Shown here in pieces: positions 8,908 to 17,373 of a stretch of DNA of 43,298 nucleotides (positions are counted from its first letter, which is position 1; each line of letters opens with the position of its first letter). A program made the position numbers and the translations under genes. The DNA comes from Crocinitomicaceae bacterium (lineage in GTDB: Bacteria > Bacteroidota > Bacteroidia > Flavobacteriales_D > Crocinitomicaceae), in assembly GCA_014762645.1 (NCBI GenBank), contig JABURP010000058.1:1-43298 (forward strand). Direction: 5' to 3'. The notes beneath the pieces are model-generated. The model saw only the letters and a list, made by a program, of their open reading frames with translations. It had not been told where the DNA came from and made no database searches.

Positions 8908-9705
8908 TTACTCCTCTTCTTTAGCTTCTTCCTTCTTCTCCTCAGCTTTAGGCTCTTCCTTCTTCTCTTCAGCTTTAGGTTCTTCCTTCTTCTCCTCAGC
9001 TTTAGGCTCTTCCTTCTTCTCTTCAGCTTTAGGTTCTTCCTTCTTCTCTTCAGCTTTAGGTTCTTCTTCTTTCTTCTCCTCGGCTTTAGGCTCTTCTTCT
9101 TTCTTCTCCTCAGCAGCCGGAGCTTCTTCTTTTGTTTCCTCAGCTTTTGCTTCAGCTTCTTCTGCCGGAGCTTCATCAGTAGCTACTTCGTCACCTGCTG
9201 CGGCTGGTGCCTCTTCAACAGCTGTTTCAGAAGTTTCTTCAACTTCAGGAGCTTCTTTAGCAGCTATTGCAGCAGCTTTTGCTTCTTTTTGCTCGGCTTC
9301 TTTTGCAAGTCTTGCCGCAGCTTCATCTGCTTTAGCTTTTGCGATAGACTCTGCTTTTCCTTCAATTTTTGATTCTTTATCCTTCATCCAGGCTTCGAAT
9401 TTTTTATCCGCTTCAGCTTCGGTTAAAGCTCCTTTTGCAACACCTTTATCCAGGTGATTTTTCAGAAGAACTCCTTTATAGGACAAAATTGCTCTAGCAG
9501 TATCTGTAGGTTGTGCTCCTACTTTAACCCAATGCAATGCTCTGTCAAATTGAAGGTCAATGGTTGCAGGATCAGAATTTGGATTATAAACCCCGATCTT
9601 TTCAATGAATTTACCGTCTCTTTTTGCTCTTTCGTCTGCAATTACAATGTGATAAAATGCAGCTCTTTTCTTTCCGTGTCTTTGTAATCTAATTTTAGTT
9701 GCCAT
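8908..9705 (-). CDS. rpsP: 30S ribosomal protein S16 with long repetitive charged tail
   Basis: 265 residues. The first about 80 are a canonical S16 ([31 protein letters not shown]...), a small-subunit assembly protein. The rest is a low-complexity extension. First comes an Ala/Glu/Lys-rich part typical of Bacteroidota S16. Then come seven copies of a 9- or 10-residue unit of the form EEKKEEPKA, ending AKEEE. Family members in other phyla are about 80-90 residues, and Bacteroidota versions are usually shorter than this one. The DNA encoding the tail includes a perfect 54-bp tandem duplication, so the extension is probably still changing in length. The gene leads the rpsP-rimM-trmN6 operon behind a clear promoter at 9801-9830. 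Confidence 0.97.
   Translation of the reverse strand: MATKIRLQRHGKKRAAFYHIVIADERAKRDGKFIEKIGVYNPNSDPATIDLQFDRALHWVKVGAQPTDTARAILSYKGVLLKNHLDKGVAKGALTEAEADKKFEAWMKDKESKIEGKAESIAKAKADEAAARLAKEAEQKEAKAAAIAAKEAPEVEETSETAVEEAPAAAGDEVATDEAPAEEAEAKAEETKEEAPAAEEKKEEEPKAEEKKEEEPKAEEKKEEPKAEEKKEEPKAEEKKEEPKAEEKKEEPKAEEKKEEAKEEE
8938..9105 (-). repeat. in-frame tandem repeat encoding the S16 tail (27/30-bp units)
   Basis: Five 27-bp-based units and two 30-bp variants lie head to tail. Two alternating 27-bp versions differ at two positions. The pair at 8938-8991 is repeated without a mismatch at 8992-9045, which is a perfect 54-bp tandem duplication. The last plain-type unit (9046-9075) and the next (9076-9105) carry one extra Glu codon. 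All copies keep the reading frame. Confidence 0.92.
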
Positions 9706-9722
9706 TCAGCATGTTATAAATT

Positions 9723-9777
9723 GGAGTGCGAAACTCCGGTTAATAATTAAATTTCATATCCACTCGTTGAATATGAA
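9723..9777 (-). promoter_or_regulatory. two small inverted repeats in the rpsP leader
   Basis: Within the predicted 90-nt leader, 753-759 and 771-777 of the 9-kb block (TTCATAT/ATATGAA, 11-nt loop) and 723-727/733-737 (GGAGT/ACTCC, 5-nt loop) can each form a hairpin. They could be a regulatory leader for the ribosomal operon, but stems of 7 and 5 bp are weak evidence. Confidence 0.3.
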
Positions 9778-9800
9778 GCCTCCCTTTGGAAGACAGGCCG

Positions 9801-9830
9801 CAAAGATAGTATGTTTCTATTAATTGACAA
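9801..9830 (-). promoter_or_regulatory. rpsP operon promoter (TTG, 19 bp, TATCTTTG)
   Basis: The minus strand carries TTG (9830-9828), a 19-bp spacer and TATCTTTG (9808-9801), a full match to the Bacteroidota -33/-7 promoter. Transcription should begin near 9795, giving a leader of about 90 nt before the rpsP ATG at 9705. Confidence 0.75.
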
Positions 9831-9990
9831 GCAAATATACTGTACTGATCAAAAAAAAAATGATGTGAAGGATAGTTGAAAACCAAGACTTTGCTCATTG
9901 AATTTCACAAACATCTAAAAAGTTGTTTTCATTTCATGCCAGAATTACCTACTTTTAATTGCATCAGTTACACCTCAAACTACTCTTATT

Positions 9991-10377
9991 ATGGTAAATA
10001 GATTAGCTCATATTTTCGGAATCTTGACATTTGTTTTAGTTTTTACATCTTGTGATATCATTAATATTTCAACTGGTTCAGAAGGTTCAGGAACTAAAAA
10101 GTCAGAAGGCGGAGAAAATTACGAATCCTACAAAACCTTAAAAATTCCGTACGGACATATACCGCCTGCTGGAAAATGTAAAATATGGATTCCTGGAAAA
10201 CCACCGGGAAGACAGGCGGCACCTACATCTTGTTCAGAAGCGAAAAGAAATGTACCTGCAAATGCCTGGGTGATTAATAGAAAACCGGGTAATAATAGTT
10301 TATTGGAGGTACACAAATGTGGAAATGTGCCTGGTAAGATCGTATCCAAGGAAACGTATATTATCGATAACGAGTAA
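9991..10377 (+). CDS. small lipoprotein with conserved Gly/Pro/Cys motif, unknown function
   Basis: 128 residues. A lipoprotein signal peptide ends in the lipobox FTSC (lipidated C21). A Ser/Gly/Lys linker follows. Residues 52-81 hold a motif rich in Pro and Gly (IPYGHIPPAGKCKIWIPGKP and on to a second Cys). Motifs of this GH-PPPG-C-W-PG type recur in small envelope proteins of several bacterial phyla, whose role is not known to me. Mature Cys residues are C63, C81 and C110. It faces mltF tail to tail with a 2-bp gap. No consensus promoter was found before it. Confidence 0.8.
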   Translation: MVNRLAHIFGILTFVLVFTSCDIINISTGSEGSGTKKSEGGENYESYKTLKIPYGHIPPAGKCKIWIPGKPPGRQAAPTSCSEAKRNVPANAWVINRKPGNNSLLEVHKCGNVPGKIVSKETYIIDNE

Positions 10378-10379
10378 GC

Positions 10380-11807
10380 TTAAAATATTTCTGATACTTC
10401 ATCACCCTCTTCAGGGAATGCAGATTTGTATTCTTCGAAGCGTTGAAGTATTTCAATTACGTACTCATAAGTTTCTATTCCACGGCAGTATCCATTTTTA
10501 ACTACTTCATCCCTGTAATATTTCGGTTTGGATAAGTTTAATAACATCTTATCGACGCTACCGAACCACACATTTGGGTCTTCACCGTATTTTTCACATA
10601 ACGCTCTTGCGTCATCAATGTGGGCTCGTCCGGCATTGAAATTAGCCAAGGTAAATTTTACCGCTTCGCTAGAATCCGGTATTAGTTCAAGCCACTGGTT
10701 AAAATTCTTATTTAGTTTTCGAATGCCCGCTTTAATTTGAGCTTCAGCGGATGAGTTCCTGGATATTCCATAATCTGCTGCTGTTGCAGGCATGAATTGA
10801 AATATACCAAATGCACCGGCCCAGGAAGTTTTCCAGGTCTCAAATTTTGATTCCTGATAAATAATGGCAGATATCAGACGCCAATCCCAGCCAATTTTCT
10901 TACTCTCCTCCTTGATGATTTCGTCATAAGGTGATAGTTGTCCTTCTTGTAAAAGCGAAGAATATTGTTCATTTGCTTTTCTAATCAGACTTTTTCGATC
11001 GAAATATTTTCGCTTTACTTCTCCAATGGTTGATCTGTTTTTGGGGTCGTTAAGCCAGTAGTTTAGTGTGTCCCGGAGTTTATCACTCCCTTTTCGAAGG
11101 ACAAATGCAATGTCCTGATCTTCACTAATTTTAAGTGAAATGTCAATATTCGGATAGTAATACTTGTCGATTTTGGCCACGTTTTCATCCGCAATAGTAT
11201 AATCTATCTCCCCTGTACTTACCTGACGAATAAGCTCTTCTGTAATTAAATCTCCTTCCGTTGGTATAATTTTCATGTGAAGATTCAGGTTGTCATTTAT
11301 TTTGAGAATGTGCTCATAAAAGGTTGAATTTTTCCAAACGTGAATCTTCTTTCCTTTCAACTCTTCTAAATGAACTACAAGCTGTGAAACAGTATCAGTA
11401 TCATGCGGAATGCGTTGCACCAGCACTTCATGTGTGATAAGGTGAGGGGTACTAAAATCAACAAATAATTTCCTCTTTTCTGTGATCGTGAGATTTCCGG
11501 CAACAATGTCCCCTTCACAATCATTCAACAAATCGTGCATCTCATCCAGGTCATTCACCATCCTGATTTGCAAACGAATGTCCATGTCTTTGGCAAACTC
11601 ATGTAACAATTCGTACTCATAACCCATATTTCTACCACGATAAATAAAGTAGGTTGCAGGACTATTTTCTGCCAGTAGAGTAAGAACTCCATCTTCTCTG
11701 ATTTCACTCCAGTCACGTTTGCAGCCTTCGTCAAGATAGACGGGCTCTTCTGTTTCTGTACATGAAAATAAGAAGGCAACTAACAGAATAAGGGTCAAAC
11801 GGATCAT
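10380..11807 (-). CDS. mltF: membrane-bound lytic murein transglycosylase F-like lipoprotein
   Basis: 475 residues, close to MltF of other bacteria. It cleaves the MurNAc-GlcNAc bond of peptidoglycan with 1,6-anhydro formation. A lipoprotein signal ends at LFSC (C16). An SBP_bac_3 periplasmic-binding-like domain spans about 35-265. An SLT lysozyme-like domain spans about 295-450, with catalytic Glu E319 in IIYQESKFE followed by GAFGIFQFMPATA. The product should be anchored in the periplasm. acpH ends 21 bp upstream on the same strand, so the two may be cotranscribed. Confidence 0.92.
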   Translation of the reverse strand: MIRLTLILLVAFLFSCTETEEPVYLDEGCKRDWSEIREDGVLTLLAENSPATYFIYRGRNMGYEYELLHEFAKDMDIRLQIRMVNDLDEMHDLLNDCEGDIVAGNLTITEKRKLFVDFSTPHLITHEVLVQRIPHDTDTVSQLVVHLEELKGKKIHVWKNSTFYEHILKINDNLNLHMKIIPTEGDLITEELIRQVSTGEIDYTIADENVAKIDKYYYPNIDISLKISEDQDIAFVLRKGSDKLRDTLNYWLNDPKNRSTIGEVKRKYFDRKSLIRKANEQYSSLLQEGQLSPYDEIIKEESKKIGWDWRLISAIIYQESKFETWKTSWAGAFGIFQFMPATAADYGISRNSSAEAQIKAGIRKLNKNFNQWLELIPDSSEAVKFTLANFNAGRAHIDDARALCEKYGEDPNVWFGSVDKMLLNLSKPKYYRDEVVKNGYCRGIETYEYVIEILQRFEEYKSAFPEEGDEVSEIF

Positions 11808-11828
11808 GCCTTAATTTACAACTTTTGA

Positions 11829-12419
11829 TTATAATTTTTCAATAAATTCGACTGATGCGTGTTTGATCTCGATTAAAAAGGTTGAAAATATATGATCAAG
11901 CTCTACCTGGTTTTCCAGGTACACGTCCATACAACGAATTAACTCGTTGTCAAATCGTAATCGTTGAGAAAATTGGGTGAGTATTTTTCTTATTCCGGAT
12001 TCTGTAGGGTAATCATAAAGCCATTTGTATTTTTTCAGGCTCGTGTATAATCCCTGGAATTCCGGTGCTAAATGTTCCAGGTATTTATCGGTGTGTTGAT
12101 AAACCCGTTGAACAAAAAGGTCATAGTCTTTGGATGAGTACACATTCCATTCCCTGGCCAAATAATGGTCCATAATAATGTCTGTTCCTATATACACGAT
12201 TTTCTGTATTCCTTGCAGACGAAAAATATGCCCTGCTTTTAATATGAGATCAGAGTGATCGGTAAAATCATCAATATAACGGTGTAGTCGAATGCCGTCA
12301 ATGATATTCTTTGGAAGGTCAAAATTGTCCAGATTTCCCTTATACGAATCCCCGGCAAAATTACCGGCAATTAGTTCGGGATGATTTCTGGCGATATAGG
12401 CATGTCCAAGGAAATTCAA
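11829..12419 (-). CDS. acpH: acyl carrier protein phosphodiesterase family (DUF479)
   Basis: 196 residues, the usual length. The family removes the phosphopantetheine arm from holo-ACP. The signature runs through the N-terminal part: MNFLGHAY, then AGNFAGDSYKG, then GIRLHRYIDDFTDHS, giving His and Asp residues (D24, H46, D50, H55) suited to metal binding. Its start lies in a 218-bp gap holding the terminator of the next upstream gene. It precedes mltF on the same strand. The biochemical role in Bacteroidota is inferred from the family. Confidence 0.85.
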   Translation of the reverse strand: MNFLGHAYIARNHPELIAGNFAGDSYKGNLDNFDLPKNIIDGIRLHRYIDDFTDHSDLILKAGHIFRLQGIQKIVYIGTDIIMDHYLAREWNVYSSKDYDLFVQRVYQHTDKYLEHLAPEFQGLYTSLKKYKWLYDYPTESGIRKILTQFSQRLRFDNELIRCMDVYLENQVELDHIFSTFLIEIKHASVEFIEKL

Positions 12420-12581
12420 ATCAGATACTTAGTACTTCACTAAATATAACGTTAAAACTTGCACGAACGCTGGCAATATTGCCGAACTTCTTTTTAAAAA
12501 TAGGGATTTGACGGTATTTTAAAAGAATGAACTTCCTGGTTGTTAGCTTGTTGGAACAGCAGTTGGACTATGTGTAGAAAT

Positions 12582-12619
12582 AAAAAAATCCCGGTTAAGA
12601 ATATTACTAACCGGGATTT
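12582..12619 (-). terminator. intrinsic terminator of the NAD-dependent reductase gene
   Basis: A perfect 12-bp stem (AAATCCCGGTTA at 12586-12597 with TAACCGGGATTT at 12608-12619, 10-nt loop) is followed on the minus strand by a T-run (A-run at 12582-12588 on the plus strand). It lies 19 bp after the reductase stop codon and separates that gene from acpH. Confidence 0.88.
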
Positions 12620-12637
12620 CAATTGATGCGGTAAATA

Positions 12638-13717
12638 TTATTTACTGGGTTTTACGATCTCATTTTTTACAAGTACTTCAAATGAATCAACCATAGTTTC
12701 TTCAAGCGGTCTGTAGGTCATTCCTAAACGCTCCTTGCTTTTTGAATTGTCAGCTTTCCACTCATGATTGACATTGTGAGAAACGAATCTACGTGTGATG
12801 GCTTTATCTACCATTGGTCCAACTAGCCATAACAACCATTTGGGAATAGCTTTGTTTGGAATGGGGTATTTATCACCATATTCTTTATGAAGAATCCGCG
12901 CAAGCTCCAACATATCGGTATTATGAGCACTTATGATATTTCTACCCTCTGCTTCAGGATTAAAACCGGCTCTGTAGTGGGCTATGGCCAGATCTCTGAC
13001 ATCAATTACACCCATTCCAATTTTCGGAGCGCCGGTTTTTAATGCACCATTCCCCATTTTTTCTAAAATTCGAAAACTTTCTGATGTGGTAGATTCCGGA
13101 TTTAAAAATGGCCCCATTACAAAACTGGGATTGATGACCACCAGGTCCCAATTACTCTGCTCACCGGCAATACTCCAGGCTTCTTTTTCAGCCAATGTCT
13201 TGGAATACGAATAGGGTTGATAATCCAGAGATGCCGTGGTATTCCAAACTTCCTCAGTGAACATACCATTAGGTGTATGCTCAAGATCTGTGGCATCCGA
13301 ATAAATAGCGGCACAACTACTTGTGAGGACTATTCGCTTTACGGATGTCGTTTTATTGGCTTGTTCAAGGACATTTCTTGTTCCTTTTACTGCTGGTTCT
13401 ATTAGCTCTTTTTGGGGGTCCTTGACAATGTTTGAAAAAGGTGAGGCTGTGTGGAACACAACTTCACAACCTTCCATTGCAGCAGCATAAGAGCCTAGTT
13501 CCAGTAAATCTGATCTGAAATATTTGATTGTTCCCGGAGAATTTTTTGCGATAGCGTCCAGGTGTTGTGTTTTTTCCTTTTTATCCGGATTACGAACTGC
13601 CGCATGTACGGTTAGTCCATCTTCCAGTAATTTTTTGACAAGCCACCCGGCTACATATCCGGTTGCGCCGGTTACCATAACGGGTTTTGTTTTATCGATA
13701 TTCATTTCTTTAGGCAT
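12638..13717 (-). CDS. NAD(P)-dependent epimerase/dehydratase, dihydroflavonol-reductase-like
   Basis: 359 residues, an extended short-chain dehydrogenase. The Rossmann motif is TGATGYVAG (16-24) and the catalytic pair is Y169-x3-K173 in PYSYSK, with SSCAAIYSD upstream. The family, which includes plant dihydroflavonol reductases and bacterial aldehyde or carbonyl reductases, reduces a carbonyl with NADPH. The substrate cannot be read from sequence. It lies 32 bp after an AraC-type regulator on the same strand and has its own strong terminator, so the two form a small unit and the regulator probably controls it. Confidence 0.87.
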   Translation of the reverse strand: MPKEMNIDKTKPVMVTGATGYVAGWLVKKLLEDGLTVHAAVRNPDKKEKTQHLDAIAKNSPGTIKYFRSDLLELGSYAAAMEGCEVVFHTASPFSNIVKDPQKELIEPAVKGTRNVLEQANKTTSVKRIVLTSSCAAIYSDATDLEHTPNGMFTEEVWNTTASLDYQPYSYSKTLAEKEAWSIAGEQSNWDLVVINPSFVMGPFLNPESTTSESFRILEKMGNGALKTGAPKIGMGVIDVRDLAIAHYRAGFNPEAEGRNIISAHNTDMLELARILHKEYGDKYPIPNKAIPKWLLWLVGPMVDKAITRRFVSHNVNHEWKADNSKSKERLGMTYRPLEETMVDSFEVLVKNEIVKPSK

Positions 13718-13749
13718 GAGTGATTTTATTAGTAATGGTTAGTCTTAGA

Positions 13750-14655
13750 TCAGTTCAAATTCAGGTCCCGATATTTTTGGGGAGTCATTCCAATCTTTTG
13801 TTTAAAAACCCTACTGAAGTAATGCGGATAATTAAAGCCAAGATTGTATGCGATTTCACTGACATTATTATTTGTATTTAACAACAGGTTTTTGGCCATG
13901 TTTAAAACATAATCATTTATGTGTTCTTTGGTGTTTTTTCCGGTTTCTTTCTTCAACAAATCTCCTAGGTAATTGGGTGAAAGGTTTACTTTTTCTGCCA
14001 GAAATTTGGTAGATGGCAATCCGGATTCGAGTTGAAGATTTTCGTCAAAGTATTTCTTTATCTCTGCCTCTACAAGAGCAACCACATCTTTGTGGTGGTC
14101 AGAACGGGTATGAAACTGCCGCTCGTAAAATCGATTGCAGTAATTGAGCAATAATTCAATATTTGAAATCAATAACTGCTGACTGTGAGCATCAATGTTT
14201 TGGTCTAATTCAAATTCAATTTTCTTAATGCAATCGTTTAAAATTTCCTCTTCTTTTTTTGAAAGATGTAAGGCTTCATGTACATCATACGAAAAGAAGT
14301 GATAATGATCTATATTCTTTCCCAGTGCGGATTTTCGTATAAGATCAGGGTGGAAAAACAAAGCCCATCCATAGGTACTTTCTGCTTCTCCTGTGGTAAT
14401 CGTTACCTGACCAGGAGCAAAAAAAGATAAAACACCTTCATTGAAATCGTAGGTATTTCTCCCGTATTGGATACCACAATCCGCATCTTTCAGAAAAATA
14501 GCATACAAGCCAGTACTTACCTTTTGATCTTTATACTCGTCCGGGACTGAAAATTGGGTAACATCCATGGCATAAATTAAAGGATGCTTTGGTGGATCCA
14601 AACTCAGTAATTGAGTAATCTGGCTAATGGTTTCAATGCGTATAATATCCGACAT
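13750..14655 (-). CDS. AraC-family transcriptional regulator
   Basis: 301 residues. The N-terminal half (about 20-170) is a cupin-like sensor domain of the AraC_binding type. The C-terminal about 95 residues form the double helix-turn-helix, with KVNLSPNYLGDLLKKETGKN and the second-helix signature SEIAYNLGFNYPHYFSRVFK, ending in GMTPQKYR. The layout predicts a one-component activator responding to a small molecule, possibly the substrate of the reductase encoded just downstream. A good promoter precedes it at 14671-14702. Confidence 0.92.
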   Translation of the reverse strand: MSDIIRIETISQITQLLSLDPPKHPLIYAMDVTQFSVPDEYKDQKVSTGLYAIFLKDADCGIQYGRNTYDFNEGVLSFFAPGQVTITTGEAESTYGWALFFHPDLIRKSALGKNIDHYHFFSYDVHEALHLSKKEEEILNDCIKKIEFELDQNIDAHSQQLLISNIELLLNYCNRFYERQFHTRSDHHKDVVALVEAEIKKYFDENLQLESGLPSTKFLAEKVNLSPNYLGDLLKKETGKNTKEHINDYVLNMAKNLLLNTNNNVSEIAYNLGFNYPHYFSRVFKQKIGMTPQKYRDLNLN

Positions 14656-14670
14656 TGGTTTTGTTTAATA

Positions 14671-14702
14671 CAAAGCTATGAACTTCCTGTCTTTCAGTTC
14701 AA
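14671..14702 (-). promoter_or_regulatory. promoter of the AraC-family gene (TTG, 21 bp, TAGCTTTG)
   Basis: The minus strand has TTG at 14702-14700, a 21-bp spacer and TAGCTTTG at 14678-14671. The -7 box ends 15 nt before the ATG at 14655, so the leader should be only about 8-10 nt. Confidence 0.65.
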
Positions 14703-14799
14703 CACAAAATGATGTTTTGATAACACAAATTACGGATAAGGCAAAGTTCGACGGTTTTGTGCTGAAGACCTAATAAATAAGTCAAACCGCACTTCTGCC

Positions 14800-16392
14800 T
14801 TACTGTGTTACCTTAAAATCACTCGTAAAATGGAAAGTGATGTCCGGATAATCCTGCTGGGCCATTTGCAGTAAGAACGGGGTTTCAGCTAAGAAAACGT
14901 AATTATCATCCTTGTCTTTTGCAATATAGGTCGATTTGGCTTTAATAAACTGATCCAGTTGATCCTGGTTATCAGTTGTCATCCAACAGGCTTTGTGATA
15001 TCTTCTCGGGACAAAATCACACTTAGCACCGTATTCATGCTCCAGTCGGTATTTAATTACTTCAAACTGAAGTTGTCCTACGGTTCCGACAATTTTTCTG
15101 TTTCCCGGTTGCTGAACAAATAGCTGGGCCACACCTTCATCTGTTAACTGTTGAATTCCCTTATCCAGTTGTTTGGACTTCATAGGTTCCTTGTTTTCTA
15201 GTTCCATAAATATTTCAGGGGTGAAGCTCGGAATTCCTTTTACAGAAACGGTAGTGCCTTCGGTAAGGGTATCTCCTATTTTAAAGTTTCCGGTGTCATA
15301 CAATCCTACCACATCTCCGGGATAAGCCTCATCAATAACCGATTTATCCTGTGCCATGAAAGAGGTTGGGTTAGGGAATTTCAACTTCTTATCCATTCTT
15401 ACGTGGTTGTAGAAAGTATTTCGCTCAAATTTTCCGGAGACAATGCGTAAAAATGCAATTCTGTCCCGGTGATTGGGGTCCAAATTGGCGTGTATTTTAA
15501 ATATAAAGCCAGAAAAGTCAGAATTCTCAGGTTCTACAAACCCCACCGAAGTTTCTCTTCCAATAGGTGAAGGTGAAATATCTAAAAATGTCTCTAAAAG
15601 TTCTTTAACACCAAAATTATTAATGGCAGATCCGAAGAAAACGGGAGCTACATCACCATTTAAATAGTCTTCTTTGCTGAACTCATCATATACACCCTCT
15701 ACCAATTCAAGCTCTTCTTTTAGTTCACTGGTTGCATCTTCCCCAATGATCTGTTCCAGTTGAGGGTCCTCAAGGTTCTCTATTTTTACAACATCCTCTG
15801 CTATTTTGGTCTTATTGGCAGAGAACAGGTTCAATTCTTTGTTATATATATTATATACCCCCTGGAAAGTGTGTCCAATTCCAATAGGCCAGGAGAGGGG
15901 ACGAACACTAATTTTAAGCATCTCCTCAAGTTCATCCAGCAAGTCAAAGGAATCACGCCCTTCCCGATCCATTTTATTAATAAAAATGATGACTGGTGTT
16001 TTACGCATCCGACAAACTTCCATCAAACGCTCTGTTTGCGCTTCCACACCATTGGCACAGTCTATAATCAATATAACTGAATCGACAGCCGTTAGTGTTC
16101 TATAGGTGTCTTCCGCAAAATCTTTATGCCCCGGGGTATCTAGAATGTTAATTTGTTTTCCTCCGTATTTGAACGCCATAACCGAAGTAGCAACAGATAT
16201 ACCTCTTTGTTTTTCGATCTCCATGAAGTCGGATGTAGCCGTCTTTTTTATCTTATTACTCTTTACAGCTCCGGCAGTTTGAATCGCTCCTCCAAAGAGC
16301 AATAATTTCTCCGTTAGCGTGGTTTTACCGGCATCTGGGTGTGAAATAATGGCAAAGGTACGTCTCTTTTCAATCTCTTCAGTTAGCTTCAT
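14800..16392 (-). CDS. prfC: peptide chain release factor 3 (GTPase)
   Basis: 530 residues, the normal length. RF3 uses GTP to remove RF1 or RF2 from the ribosome after peptide release. GTPase motifs are G1 SHPDAGKTT (17-25), G3 DTPGH and G4 NKMD. The protein has the RF3 order of GTPase, domain II and the RF3 C-terminal domain, with no EF-G-like domain IV. It is divergent from the L,D-transpeptidase gene with a 99-bp gap that holds back-to-back -7 elements. Confidence 0.97.
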   Translation of the reverse strand: MKLTEEIEKRRTFAIISHPDAGKTTLTEKLLLFGGAIQTAGAVKSNKIKKTATSDFMEIEKQRGISVATSVMAFKYGGKQINILDTPGHKDFAEDTYRTLTAVDSVILIIDCANGVEAQTERLMEVCRMRKTPVIIFINKMDREGRDSFDLLDELEEMLKISVRPLSWPIGIGHTFQGVYNIYNKELNLFSANKTKIAEDVVKIENLEDPQLEQIIGEDATSELKEELELVEGVYDEFSKEDYLNGDVAPVFFGSAINNFGVKELLETFLDISPSPIGRETSVGFVEPENSDFSGFIFKIHANLDPNHRDRIAFLRIVSGKFERNTFYNHVRMDKKLKFPNPTSFMAQDKSVIDEAYPGDVVGLYDTGNFKIGDTLTEGTTVSVKGIPSFTPEIFMELENKEPMKSKQLDKGIQQLTDEGVAQLFVQQPGNRKIVGTVGQLQFEVIKYRLEHEYGAKCDFVPRRYHKACWMTTDNQDQLDQFIKAKSTYIAKDKDDNYVFLAETPFLLQMAQQDYPDITFHFTSDFKVTQ

Positions 16393-16461
16393 TTAGAGAA
16401 AAATATTATGCGTTCATAGTAAAAAATACCGTTTTTAGCGAATTTTAACGGTTCTGTGGAA

Positions 16462-16469
16462 CAAAAGTA
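16462..16469 (-). promoter_or_regulatory. predicted -7 element (TACTTTTG) of prfC
   Basis: The minus strand reads TACTTTTG, matching TAnnTTTG, 69 nt before the prfC ATG. No TTG at a proper -33 distance was found. Confidence 0.35.
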
Positions 16470-16480
16470 GTAGTTTTCCG

Positions 16481-16488
16481 TATATTTG
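16481..16488 (+). promoter_or_regulatory. predicted -7 element (TATATTTG) of the L,D-transpeptidase gene
   Basis: An exact TAnnTTTG match ends only 3 nt before the ATG at 16492 (6 nt before a second ATG at 16495). If used, the transcript would begin at or next to the start codon. No clear -33 TTG is present. Confidence 0.35.
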
Positions 16489-16491
16489 AAC

Positions 16492-17268
16492 ATGATGCAT
16501 TCAAGGGATAATATATCGTCCTTGATTTTGCTCGCCCTTTTGACCCTCGTTTCAATTAGATCTTTTAGTCACTCTCTCAGTGGGAGTGATCCTATTAAAA
16601 GTGACCTTCTGAAACAGGATTCGGTATTACAAAGAGCGAAAGCAGATTTTAACACGTACGCTTCGCATTTGTACTTTGAATTGGGTGACCAGGATCTAAG
16701 TTTTGAAGCTTTGAAACAAGGCTTGACAGGTTATCACAACCTGGAAAAGAGAGGTGAATTATCCCGGTTTGACACTTTAACCATCATTGACTTTTCACTG
16801 CCTTCCAATACACCACGATTTTTTATCATTGATTTATGCAACAGGCAAATCATTCACAAGTCCCTGGTTGCACATGGTGTTCGAACTGGACGTTTATATG
16901 CAGAGCATTTTTCAAATGAAGATAACTCGCATAAGAGCTCCCTTGGGTTTTACGTGACAACGACTACCTATAGAGGTAAATTTGATTTGGCTTTGCGGTT
17001 AGAAGGAATGGAACATTCTAACAGTCATGCCAGAAGAAGAGGTGTGGTCATGCATGGCGCAGATTATGTATCATACGATTTTCTGGAGCGTAATGGCTGC
17101 CAGCTAGGTAGATCTTATGGCTGTCCTTCATTACCACATGATGGATTCAAAGAGGTGGTGGATATGATCAAAGGAGGATCTTGTCTCTTCATTTATTATC
17201 CAAGTAACTCCTATCAACGGTACTCAAAATATCTTCATAGAAAAGATTATCTCGTTGATTTTGTGTAA
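16492..17268 (+). CDS. murein L,D-transpeptidase catalytic domain protein (YkuD_2 type)
   Basis: 258 residues. A signal peptide is followed by an exported domain of the YkuD_2 family, which makes or exchanges peptide cross-links in peptidoglycan. The conserved pieces are FIIDLCNRQI, HKSSLGFYVT, VMHGADYVS and the active-site segment GRSYGCPSLP with nucleophile C211. The frame opens at a TTG (16486), but ATG at 16492 or 16495 is the natural start and gives the signal peptide MMHSRDNISSLILLALLTL. It has no neighbour in the same unit that I can tie to it, though mltG, mltF and dapF nearby share the cell-wall theme. Confidence 0.88.
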   Translation: MMHSRDNISSLILLALLTLVSIRSFSHSLSGSDPIKSDLLKQDSVLQRAKADFNTYASHLYFELGDQDLSFEALKQGLTGYHNLEKRGELSRFDTLTIIDFSLPSNTPRFFIIDLCNRQIIHKSLVAHGVRTGRLYAEHFSNEDNSHKSSLGFYVTTTTYRGKFDLALRLEGMEHSNSHARRRGVVMHGADYVSYDFLERNGCQLGRSYGCPSLPHDGFKEVVDMIKGGSCLFIYYPSNSYQRYSKYLHRKDYLVDFV

Positions 17269-17324
17269 TCTTAAATCTACCCCTTTAACAAATCTTCCTA
17301 AAAATCCTGTAAAAAATTGATTTT

Positions 17325-17358
17325 TTGATGGTTGTGAATTCTAGTTTCCATAACTTTG
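17325..17358 (+). promoter_or_regulatory. promoter (TTG, TAACTTTG) of the dapF-mltG cluster
   Basis: TAACTTTG at 17351-17358 matches the -7 consensus. TTG occurs at 17325-17327 (23-bp spacer) and at 17332-17334 (16-bp spacer). The box ends 15 nt before the ATG at 17374. It would drive the whole run of overlapping genes to mltG. Confidence 0.55.
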
Positions 17359-17373
17359 AGCAGTTTTTCCAGG

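Noticed and set aside
8938-9105. A CRISPR-like array
   Set aside because: Units are adjacent without spacers and code in frame for the S16 tail.
8811-9176. A 121-residue Lys/Arg-rich frame on the minus strand
   Set aside because: It is an out-of-frame reading of the S16 tail repeats and the rimM start.
15760-16105. Plus-strand frames of 99-106 residues inside prfC
   Set aside because: They overlap a complete, well-supported RF3 gene and show no domain or promoter.
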